Shown here: positions 14,500 to 20,080 of the stretch, piece after piece | Layout of the letters: each line of letters starts with the position of its first letter | Numbering within the stretch: the first letter of the stretch is position 1 | Assembly (NCBI GenBank): GCA_002332795.1 | Contig: DDBP01000367.1 | Location: 1 to 20,080 of the forward strand | From: Anaerolineales bacterium UBA2029 | GTDB lineage: Bacteria; Chloroflexota; Anaerolineae; Aggregatilineales; Aggregatilineaceae | Direction: 5' to 3' | DNA length: 20,080 nucleotides | Notes under the pieces: model-generated | What the model saw: only the letters and a program-made list of their open reading frames with translations | The model's database searches: none | Told to the model about the DNA's origin: nothing | Made by a program: the position numbers and the translations under genes

Positions 14500-15141
14500 A
14501 TGGCACGTTATACCGGACCTGTCTGCAAGTTCTGCCGCCGCGAAGGGGAGAAACTGTTCCTCAAAGGCGCGCGGTGCATGTCGCCCAAGTGCTCTTTCGA
14601 GCGCCGTAGCTATCCCCCCGGCCAGCACGGCAAGGATGCGCAGTTCCGCCGTGGGCGCGGCTCGGACTACGCCCTGCAATTGCGCGAGAAGCAGAAGGCG
14701 CGCCGCGTGTACGGCGTGTTGGAGCGTCAGTTCCGCCGCTATTTCCGCGAAGCCTTGCGCCGTCCTGGCCTGACCGGCTCCAACCTGCTGGCCATTCTCG
14801 AAAGCCGGCTGGACAACGTGATCTATCGCATGGGCTGGGCCGATTCGCGCAATCACGCCCGCCTGCTGGTGCAGCATGGGCACTTCCTGGTCAACGGTCG
14901 TCGCACCAATATCCCGTCCTATCTGGTCGTCCCTGGCGACGTCATTTCGGTGCGCGAAGGCAGCCGCAAGCGGGCCTACTTCAAGGAACTGAAGGCCTAC
15001 ATGGAAGACCGCCCCGCCGCTCCTGAATGGTTGCAGGTAGACCCGGTGGCCATGCAGGGCACGGTGCTGCGGATGCCAGAACGCCGCGATATCGATCTCC
15101 CACTGAACGAACAGCTCATTGTGGAATACTACTCGCGCTAA
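14500..15141 (+). CDS. rpsD: 30S ribosomal protein S4, zinc-type
   Basis: Small-subunit body protein uS4, a primary 16S binder and in E. coli the autoregulator of the alpha operon. It is 213 residues and starts MARYTGPVCKFCRREGEK. Cys9-x2-Cys12-x13-Cys26-x4-Cys31 forms the zinc site of the cysteine-containing S4 class. The S4 RNA-binding domain follows with LESRLDNVIYRMGWADSRNH and ARLLVQHGHFLVNGRRTNIP. ATG 14500 is preceded by GGAGGAAG at 14482-14489. The frame is open ten codons further upstream but the family start is clear. The 139-base spacer before it contains no gene that I can see. Confidence 0.98.
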   Translation: MARYTGPVCKFCRREGEKLFLKGARCMSPKCSFERRSYPPGQHGKDAQFRRGRGSDYALQLREKQKARRVYGVLERQFRRYFREALRRPGLTGSNLLAILESRLDNVIYRMGWADSRNHARLLVQHGHFLVNGRRTNIPSYLVVPGDVISVREGSRKRAYFKELKAYMEDRPAAPEWLQVDPVAMQGTVLRMPERRDIDLPLNEQLIVEYYSR

Positions 15142-15193
15142 AGCGGTAGACGGAAGTCCACGACGAGCCTCAGTCCCATCTAGAGGAGGGGAC

Positions 15194-16168
15194 GTGATTA
15201 CGAACAACATGGTGCTGCCCAAGATCGAAGGGGACGCTACGTCACAAAAGTACGGGCGCTTTATCATCAGCCCGCTGGAGCAGGGCTATGGCATCACCAT
15301 TGGTAATGCCTTGCGGCGCGTGCTGCTCTCGTCTCTGCCCGGCGCTGCTGTGACCTCGATCCGGGTTTCGGGCGTTCACCACGAGTTCTCGGCGATTCCC
15401 TATGTCCGCGAGGATATGACGCAGTTCATCCTCCAGGTCAAGCAGTTGCGCCTCAAACTGTTCGACACCGAGTCGGCGCGGCTGCGCCTGGAAGTGCGCG
15501 GCGAGGGTACCATCACCGCAGCGGACATCATCTGCCCGCCGGAAGTGGAGATCGTCAACCCCGACCTGTATCTGTTCACCGTGGACGCGCCGGATGCGCA
15601 GTTCGAGGTGGAGTTCACTGTGCAGTCGGGGCGGGGCTTTTCGCCCTCAGAGGAGCGCGGGCGGCTGCCCATTGGGGAGTTGCCGGTGGACGCCATCTTC
15701 AGCCCGATCCGCCGCGTCAATTACGATGTGGAGCGGGCGCGTGTCGGTCAGAAGACCAACTACGACAAGCTCATCCTGGAGATCTGGACCGATGGCACCA
15801 TCCGCCCCGAAGAGGCGATGAGCCAGGCGGCGGAAATTCTGATGAAGCACCTGATCATCATCGCTGGTGTCAGCGAGGAATCGCTGCTGCCGCAGGCCGA
15901 AGAAGAGGTGGTGACCGACCCCAACGCCCTGCCGCCGGAAATCTACGAGACGCCCATCGAGGCGCTCGACCTGAGCGTGCGCGTCTTCAACTCGCTCAAG
16001 CGCACCGGCATCACCAACGTGGGCGAGGTGCTGGAGATGCTCGATCGCGGCCCCGACGCCATGCTCGCCATCCGCAACTTCGGCGAGAAGTCGCTGGACG
16101 AGCTGATCTCGCGTCTCAAGGAAAAAGGGTTCCTGCCGCAGGAGCACGACATCTTCAACGGCAGCTAA
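15194..16168 (+). CDS. rpoA: RNA polymerase subunit alpha
   Basis: Scaffold subunit of RNA polymerase; the N-terminal domain dimerises and assembles beta and beta', and the C-terminal domain binds UP elements and activators. I choose GTG 15194 (324 residues), which lies four bases after GGAGG (15185-15189) in a long purine run AGAGGAGGGG; an ATG at 15209 is too far from it. The N-terminal domain shows GYGITIGNALRRVLLSSLPG and VREDMTQFILQVKQLRLKL. The C-terminal domain (last ~65 residues) has LSVRVFNSLKRTGI, with the conserved Arg and Asn that contact DNA in E. coli, and AIRNFGEKSLDELISRL. It follows rpsD after 52 bases and precedes rplQ by 24. Confidence 0.98.
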   Translation: MITNNMVLPKIEGDATSQKYGRFIISPLEQGYGITIGNALRRVLLSSLPGAAVTSIRVSGVHHEFSAIPYVREDMTQFILQVKQLRLKLFDTESARLRLEVRGEGTITAADIICPPEVEIVNPDLYLFTVDAPDAQFEVEFTVQSGRGFSPSEERGRLPIGELPVDAIFSPIRRVNYDVERARVGQKTNYDKLILEIWTDGTIRPEEAMSQAAEILMKHLIIIAGVSEESLLPQAEEEVVTDPNALPPEIYETPIEALDLSVRVFNSLKRTGITNVGEVLEMLDRGPDAMLAIRNFGEKSLDELISRLKEKGFLPQEHDIFNGS

Positions 16169-16192
16169 CTACGGACGAGGATTCTGGCCGAA

Positions 16193-16582
16193 ATGAGACA
16201 CAAAGTAGCAGGCAAGAAGCTCAGTCGGCACGAAGGGCATCGCAAGGCGTTGCGCCGCAATCTGCTCAATGCCCTGTTCCGTCATGAGCGCATTCAGACG
16301 ACCGAAGCCAAAGCGGATGCCATCCGCGGCGAAGCCGAGAAACTGATCACCATCGCCAAGCGCGCCCTGGCCACCGAAGACCGTACTCGCGGTGTGGCGG
16401 CCCGCCGCCTGGTGTTCGCCCGTCTGCGCGACAAAGACAACGTCGCCAAGATGTTCAACGAACTGGCTCCCCGCTATGCGGAGCGCCCCGGCGGATACAC
16501 GCGCGTCTATAAGCTGGGGCCGCGCAAGGGCGATGCCGCGCCGATGGTGTTGCTGGAACTGGTAGATCGCGAGGAGTCCTGA
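16193..16582 (+). CDS. rplQ: 50S ribosomal protein L17
   Basis: Large-subunit protein bL17, near the tunnel exit. The 129-residue product begins MRHKVAGKKLSRHEGHRKAL and contains RNLLNALFRHERIQTTEAKA, the family signature, then ARRLVFARLRDKDNVAKMFN and ends YKLGPRKGDAAPMVLLELVD. Length is close to E. coli (127). The start is ATG 16193, with GAGGA at 16177-16181 rather far upstream. It ends the alpha block proper, and truA begins eight bases after its stop, so co-transcription is likely. Confidence 0.98.
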   Translation: MRHKVAGKKLSRHEGHRKALRRNLLNALFRHERIQTTEAKADAIRGEAEKLITIAKRALATEDRTRGVAARRLVFARLRDKDNVAKMFNELAPRYAERPGGYTRVYKLGPRKGDAAPMVLLELVDREES

Positions 16583-16590
16583 CGGGCACG

Positions 16591-17379
16591 ATGATCCGCG
16601 CCGATCCCCTGCCGGCGGCCACGCGCTACCGCGCGGTGGTGGCTTACGACGGAACCCGTTTTCAAGGGTTTCAGCGCCAGGCAGGGGAGACCCTCACCGT
16701 CCAGGCTGTGCTCGAAGCGGCCATCGAACGGGTGACGGGTCAGCGGGTGACGCTGAAAGCAGCGGGGCGCACAGACACGGGAGTACACGCGACAGGGCAG
16801 GTCATCGCTTTCGATGTGGTGTGGCGACACACCCCCGCCGACCTGTGGCGGGCGCTCAACGCCAACCTGCCCGACGATGTGGCGGTTCACTCCCTTGCCG
16901 AAGCGCCGCCAGACTTTCACCCGCGCTATGATGCGCGCAGCCGTGTGTACGAGTACACGCTCTACGTGGCTCCGGCCCGCCACCCCCTGCTAGACCGCTA
17001 TGCGTGGCACGTGCCGGTGAGCCAGGCGCTTAACAACCAGATGATGCAGCGCGCGGCAGACCTGCTGCTGGGGACGCACGATTTCGCCGCCTTCGGGCAG
17101 CCGACGCAGGGCGAAAGCACTGTCCGCCAAGTGTTCTGCTCGCAGGTGCAGACGCTGCCCGCACCGCCGCCGGTGACGCAATTGCTGCGCTACCGCATCG
17201 AAGCCAACGGCTTCCTCTATCACATGGTGCGGCGCATTGTGGGCGCGCTGGTGCGGGTGGGCAGCGGGGCGCTGTCGCTGGAGGAGCTGACGCGCGCGCT
17301 GGAAGGCGCTCAGGGGGACTGGCCCAACCAGGCGGCCCCGGCGCGGGGTTTGTGCCTGATCGCAGTGACTTATGAATGA
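16591..17379 (+). CDS. truA: tRNA pseudouridine(38-40) synthase TruA
   Basis: Converts uridines 38-40 of the anticodon arm to pseudouridine in many tRNAs. It is 262 residues, the normal size. The N-terminal part has VVAYDGTRFQGFQRQ, and the catalytic Asp62 sits in AAGRTDTGVHATGQV. Later landmarks are FHPRYDARSRVYEYTLY, HDFAAFGQ and FLYHMVRRIVGALVRVG, all diagnostic of TruA. ATG 16591 is eight bases after rplQ; the nearest GAGGAG (16571-16576) lies within the end of rplQ and is 14 bases away, so initiation may be by coupling. rplQ-truA-rplM-rpsI is a common arrangement in bacteria. Confidence 0.97.
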   Translation: MIRADPLPAATRYRAVVAYDGTRFQGFQRQAGETLTVQAVLEAAIERVTGQRVTLKAAGRTDTGVHATGQVIAFDVVWRHTPADLWRALNANLPDDVAVHSLAEAPPDFHPRYDARSRVYEYTLYVAPARHPLLDRYAWHVPVSQALNNQMMQRAADLLLGTHDFAAFGQPTQGESTVRQVFCSQVQTLPAPPPVTQLLRYRIEANGFLYHMVRRIVGALVRVGSGALSLEELTRALEGAQGDWPNQAAPARGLCLIAVTYE

Positions 17380-17418
17380 CCATAGGCGGGGAGACGCCCG
17401 CTGGAGCGAAGTGGAACG

Positions 17419-17859
17419 ATGAAAATCAAGACCTACTCTCCCAAGAAAGACGACATCCGGCGCGAGTGGTTTGTGATCGACGCCAAGGATCAGACGTTGG
17501 GGCGTCTGGCCAGCCAGGTTGCGGCGTTGCTGCGCGGCAAGCACAAGCCGATCTTCACGCCCCACATGGACACCGGCGACTTCGTCATCATCGTCAATGC
17601 CGACAAAATCCGCGTCACGGGCAAGAAGCTCGACCAGAAGGTGTACTACCGCTATTCCGGGTATCCGGGCGGAGTGCACGCCCGCACCCTGCGCGAGCAA
17701 CTGGCCCGCGATCCGGAGCGGGTGATCCGGCTGGCCGTGCGTGGCATGTTGCCCAAAAACCGGCTGGGCCGCCACATGATCCGCAAGCTGAAGGTCTACG
17801 CGGGCGACAAACACCCGCATCAGGCTCAGCAGCCCAAGCCATACGAACTGAGCCGCTAG
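17419..17859 (+). CDS. rplM: 50S ribosomal protein L13
   Basis: Large-subunit protein uL13, an early assembly protein. The 146-residue product begins MKIKTYSPKKDDIRREWFVI and contains DAKDQTLGRLASQVAALLRG, GDFVIIVNADKIRVTGKKL and the signature RLAVRGMLPKNRLGRHMIRK, then LKVYAGDKHPHQAQQP. All are typical. ATG 17419 follows a weak GTGGAACG; a small GCGGG/CCCGC hairpin lies in the 39-base gap after truA. rpsI follows 25 bases downstream, the usual partner. Confidence 0.98.
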   Translation: MKIKTYSPKKDDIRREWFVIDAKDQTLGRLASQVAALLRGKHKPIFTPHMDTGDFVIIVNADKIRVTGKKLDQKVYYRYSGYPGGVHARTLREQLARDPERVIRLAVRGMLPKNRLGRHMIRKLKVYAGDKHPHQAQQPKPYELSR

Positions 17860-17884
17860 CAGCCAGGAAGAGGACTGAGTGACT

Positions 17885-18280
17885 ATGTCAACACAGTATT
17901 ATGAGGGCATCGGGCGACGCAAGACCTCGACGGCGCGCGTGCGCCTGTGGCCAGGGGGCAACGGCACGGTCATCATCAATGACAAACCCGCCGAAGAATA
18001 CCTGCCGCGTTTCGGCGACCTGGATATCGCCCTGGAGCCGCTGCGCGTCGTGGGGCAGGATCGCGCCTACAACGTCACCGTCAAAGTGCAGGGCGGGGGC
18101 ATCACCGGTCAGCGTGACGCCATCCGCCTGGGTGTGGCGCGTGCCCTGCTGAAGATCGAGCCGGAGTGGCGCTCCATCCTGCGCGAAGGCGAGCATCTCT
18201 CGCGCGATCCGCGCGTCAAAGAGCGCAAGAAGCCCGGCCTCAAGCGTGCTCGCAAGGCCCCGACCTACACCAAGCGTTAA
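17885..18280 (+). CDS. rpsI: 30S ribosomal protein S9
   Basis: Small-subunit head protein uS9, whose C-terminal tail reaches the P-site tRNA. It is 131 residues from ATG 17885 and begins MSTQYYEGIGRRKTSTARVR. A GTG two codons upstream (17879) is an alternative, since the purine run AGGAAGAGGA at 17865-17874 is nearer to it; homology cannot decide. Landmarks are GGGITGQRDAIRLGVARALL and the ending KPGLKRARKAPTYTKR, where the terminal Lys-Arg is the conserved P-site contact. A clear rho-independent terminator follows 30 bases after the stop, closing the rplQ/truA/rplM/rpsI run. Confidence 0.97.
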   Translation: MSTQYYEGIGRRKTSTARVRLWPGGNGTVIINDKPAEEYLPRFGDLDIALEPLRVVGQDRAYNVTVKVQGGGITGQRDAIRLGVARALLKIEPEWRSILREGEHLSRDPRVKERKKPGLKRARKAPTYTKR

Positions 18281-18309
18281 AGCTCTATCGCCCCGGCGAT
18301 GGACGGACA

Positions 18310-18353
18310 GGCAAAATCCCCCCTGTGATCTGGCGGGGGTTTTGTCTGTTTTT
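18310..18353 (+). terminator. Rho-independent terminator after rpsI
   Basis: CAAAA-T-CCCCC (18312-18322) pairs with GGGGGTTTTG (18335-18344) with one bulged T, extended by a G-T and a G-C pair, around a 12-base loop. TGTTTTT follows (T run 18349-18353). Stem plus T-tract just after the stop of rpsI is the only classical intrinsic terminator in the window. Confidence 0.9.
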
Positions 18354-18374
18354 GTTCCTGGCAGGAGCCTGAAG

Positions 18375-18444
18375 CACAGGGAACACAGAGCGTACAGAGG
18401 GCAAGAGAAGTGAAGAGCCTGAGGCTGTCTCCGTGTCCTCTGTG
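18375..18444 (+). repeat. CACAGAG-type imperfect palindrome (dispersed-repeat-like)
   Basis: CACAGGGAACACAGAG (18375-18390) is an inverted match, 13 of 16, to CTCCGTGTCCTCTGTG (18429-18444). An inner AGCC-TGA-GGCT stem lies at 18416-18426, and ACAGAGG is repeated directly at 18394-18400. I recognise this CACAGAG / CTCTGTG style as a widespread intergenic repeat in many environmental bacteria; open frames across it give spurious proteins. Whether other copies exist in this genome cannot be seen here. It lies between the rpsI terminator and mazG. Confidence 0.6.
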
Positions 18445-18503
18445 ATGCCTTTCGCTCTGCCGGAATTGCCCGCAGGCCATGCCTGAGGATGGAAGGATCG
18501 GCC

Positions 18504-19601
18504 ATGTCGTCACCATCAGTGTGGTCTCGTGCGGCGGAGGTGATCGAGGTTCTGGGATGGTCTGCCGCCGACGGTGTTCAGCTCGTGCGGGCGGCGGCGC
18601 TGACCGGCGCGCACCATCCCCCGCTCAATCCCGATTTGCCCGCCCTGCTACTCCTCGACGGCGCGCCCGCCTGGGAGGCGCTGGGGCGAGTGTTGCGCAA
18701 CCAGTACCCGCCTGACCATGCCCTGTCGCTGGTCGCGCCGGATGCCGTCACCGTGCAGTCCGTGCCGCTGAGCGCCCTCGCTGAGGTACAGGGCGATTGG
18801 CTGGCGCTGGGCGTCCCCCCTTTGCCGCGCCCTGGCAGCTTCGAGCGCTTCCAGGACACCATCGCGCATCTGCGCGCGCCGGAGGGCTGCCCCTGGGATC
18901 GCAAGCAGACGCATGGCTCGCTGCGCCCGTACCTGCTCGAAGAGACCTACGAGGTGCTCGACGCGCTGGACCATGGCGACGTGTCCGCCTTGCGCGAGGA
19001 ACTGGGCGACCTGCTGTTGCAGATCGTGCTGCACAGTCAGATCGCGGTCGAAGCGGGTGAGTTCTCCATGGCCGACGTGATCGCCGCTGTCAACGAGAAG
19101 ATCATCCGTCGTCACCCGCACGTATGGGGGACGGTAGACGTGAGCAGCGACCAGGAAGTGGTGGTCAACTGGGATCGCCTCAAACAGGCCGAAAAGGCAG
19201 AAAACGGCGCGCCTGCCTCGCGCCTGGACGGTGTATCGCGCTCGCTGCCCGCCCTGTCGCAGGCGTTCAGCTACCAGGATCGCGCGGCCCGCGTCAAGTT
19301 CGACTGGGAGACCATCGAGCCGGTGATCGCCAAGGTGCACGAGGAGATCGCCGAGTTACTGGCGGCGCAGACGCCCGCCGAACGCGAAGCCGAAGTGGGC
19401 GACCTGCTCTTCGCCGTGGTCAACTGGGCACGCTGGCTGGGCGTCGAGCCAGAGTCCGCGCTGCGGGCGACCAATGCGCGCTTCTATCGGCGCTTCCGCT
19501 ACATCGAGCAGCAGGCTGCCGCGCAGGGGCGTCCGCTGGACGAGCTATCGCTGGAGGAGATGGACGCCCTGTGGGAAGCGGCCAAGGAGAACGGCCTGTA
19601 G
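18504..19601 (+). CDS. mazG: MazG family nucleotide pyrophosphohydrolase with partial methylase-like N-terminus
   Basis: Hydrolyses NTPs to NMP and pyrophosphate, clearing aberrant nucleotides. It is 365 residues from ATG 18504, chosen because GGAAGG (18491-18496) lies seven bases before it; ATG 18489 has no SD. Residues about 112-365 are a complete two-domain MazG: EETYE (146-150) with ELGD (166-169) in the first domain, and EEIAE (280-284) with EVGD (297-300) in the second. These are the EExxE...ExxD magnesium motifs. Residues about 1-100 resemble the C-terminal half of the tetrapyrrole methylase domain of YabN-type fusions: DGVQLVRAAAL, HHPPLNPDLPALL, NQYPPDHALSLV. The SAM-binding half is absent. 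Its own transcription unit is likely, as rpsI is terminated upstream. MazG identity is firm; the N-terminal reading is moderately sure. Confidence 0.93.
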   Translation: MSSPSVWSRAAEVIEVLGWSAADGVQLVRAAALTGAHHPPLNPDLPALLLLDGAPAWEALGRVLRNQYPPDHALSLVAPDAVTVQSVPLSALAEVQGDWLALGVPPLPRPGSFERFQDTIAHLRAPEGCPWDRKQTHGSLRPYLLEETYEVLDALDHGDVSALREELGDLLLQIVLHSQIAVEAGEFSMADVIAAVNEKIIRRHPHVWGTVDVSSDQEVVVNWDRLKQAEKAENGAPASRLDGVSRSLPALSQAFSYQDRAARVKFDWETIEPVIAKVHEEIAELLAAQTPAEREAEVGDLLFAVVNWARWLGVEPESALRATNARFYRRFRYIEQQAAAQGRPLDELSLEEMDALWEAAKENGL

Positions 19602-19603
19602 AG

Positions 19604-19629
19604 GCGGGGGAGGTTGCCTCTTCCCCCGC
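19604..19629 (+). terminator. GC hairpin after mazG, possible terminator
   Basis: GCGGGGGAGG (19604-19613) pairs with CTTCCCCCGC (19620-19629), including one G-T pair, around a six-base loop. It begins two bases after the mazG stop. It lacks a T-tract, so termination strength is uncertain. It shares its core with the secY-map hairpin. Confidence 0.5.
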
Positions 19630-19649
19630 GGCATGGCCCATGCTATAAT
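19621..19649 (+). promoter_or_regulatory. Extended -10 promoter for tadA
   Basis: TGCTATAAT at 19641-19649 matches the extended -10 consensus TGnTATAAT perfectly. The base 17 upstream of the hexamer gives TTCCCC (19621-19626), a poor -35, as is usual for extended -10 promoters. Start of transcription would be about 19655-19657, two to four bases before the tadA ATG at 19659. Confidence 0.75.
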
Positions 19650-19658
19650 GCCTGCGCG

Positions 19659-20080
19659 ATGGACGACCAGACCTGGATGCGCCTGGCGCTCGACGAAGCG
19701 CGTCGCGCCCTGGATCACGACGACGTGCCCATCGGCGCGATTGTGGTCTGCGACGGGCAGGTGATCGGGCGGGCGCACAATCGCCGCGAGATTGACGGCG
19801 ATCCGACGGCGCACGCCGAACTGCTTGCCATCCGCGAGGCGTCCGCCTTCATCGGTCACTGGCGGCTGGAGGGGGCGACGCTCTACTGTACGCTGGAACC
19901 GTGCGCCATGTGCGCCGGGGCGATGGTGCTGGCTCGTCTGCCGCGTCTGGTCTATGCCGCGCCCGACCCCAAAGCGGGGGCCGCAGGCAGTGTGCTCGAC
20001 CTGCTCAATCACCCGCAGCTCAATCATCGCGTGGCGGTGACGGCGGGGGTGCTGGCCGACGAAGCAGCAGCGTTGATCCG
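19659..20080 (+). CDS. tadA: tRNA-specific adenosine deaminase TadA, 3'-truncated by the window edge
   Basis: Deaminates adenosine 34 to inosine in the anticodon of tRNA-Arg(ACG). The frame is open from ATG 19659 to the window end (140 codons), so little of the roughly 150-160-residue protein is missing. The zinc-site motifs are complete: His52-Ala-Glu54 in PTAHAE, with Glu54 as proton shuttle, and Cys82-x2-Cys85 in EPCAMC. The N-terminus MDDQTWMRLALDEARRAL and VPIGAIVV are family-typical, as is AGSVLDLL later. No SD is possible upstream if transcription starts near 19656. A related guanine or cytosine deaminase is less likely given the wording of the motif region. Confidence 0.95.
   Translation, partial: MDDQTWMRLALDEARRALDHDDVPIGAIVVCDGQVIGRAHNRREIDGDPTAHAELLAIREASAFIGHWRLEGATLYCTLEPCAMCAGAMVLARLPRLVYAAPDPKAGAAGSVLDLLNHPQLNHRVAVTAGVLADEAAALI

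Noticed and set aside
18277..18516. Minus-strand protein across the rpsI-mazG spacer
   Set aside because: It is a translation of the terminator and the CACAGAG repeat, a known type of spurious gene call.

Overview
This window is a dense, all plus-strand housekeeping locus: the tuf / S10 / spc / alpha ribosomal-protein supercluster of a high-GC bacterium (by eye well over 60% GC). It is followed by truA, rplM and rpsI, then mazG and the start of tadA. Gene content, the zinc-ligand S4, the double-domain MazG with a methylase-like N-terminal piece, and the protein wording (for example DCPGHRDYIKNM in EF-Tu) suggest a member of the Chloroflexota, perhaps Anaerolineae-like. That placement comes from recognition, not from a search.

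Layout: 1-1065 is the 3' part of tuf, whose 5' end with the P-loop lies outside. 1185-6113 is the S10 block (rpsJ, rplC, rplD, rplW, rplB, rpsS, rplV, rpsC, rplP). 6106-11023 is the rest of the S10 block and the spc block (rpmC, rpsQ, rplN, rplX, rplE, rpsN, rpsH, rplF, rplR, rpsE, rpmD, rplO). 11108-13293 is secY and map. 13417-16582 is the alpha block (rpsM, rpsK, rpsD, rpoA, rplQ), with a plausible promoter of its own. 16591-18280 is truA, rplM and rpsI, closed by a clear rho-independent terminator. 18375-18444 is a CACAGAG-type imperfect palindrome. 18504-19601 is mazG and 19659-20080 is partial tadA, with an extended -10 box only about 10 bases before its ATG. No gap exceeds 300 bases.

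Together the genes make most of the large-subunit core and much of the small subunit, the SecYEG channel pore, RNA polymerase alpha, N-terminal Met removal, tRNA pseudouridylation and wobble deamination, and NTP-pool cleaning. Compared with the textbook order, adk (between secY and map) and infA-rpmJ (between map and rpsM) are missing here.

I found no new multi-gene system. The points worth a second look are local. S14 has an 8-residue insertion in its zinc knuckle and His for the last Cys. MazG carries a remnant of a tetrapyrrole-methylase half. MetAP has an insertion before a metal ligand. tuf has a sharp codon-usage switch near its 3' end. GC-rich hairpins without U-tracts recur in the longer spacers, including one in the alpha-operon leader. 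tadA appears to be leaderless.
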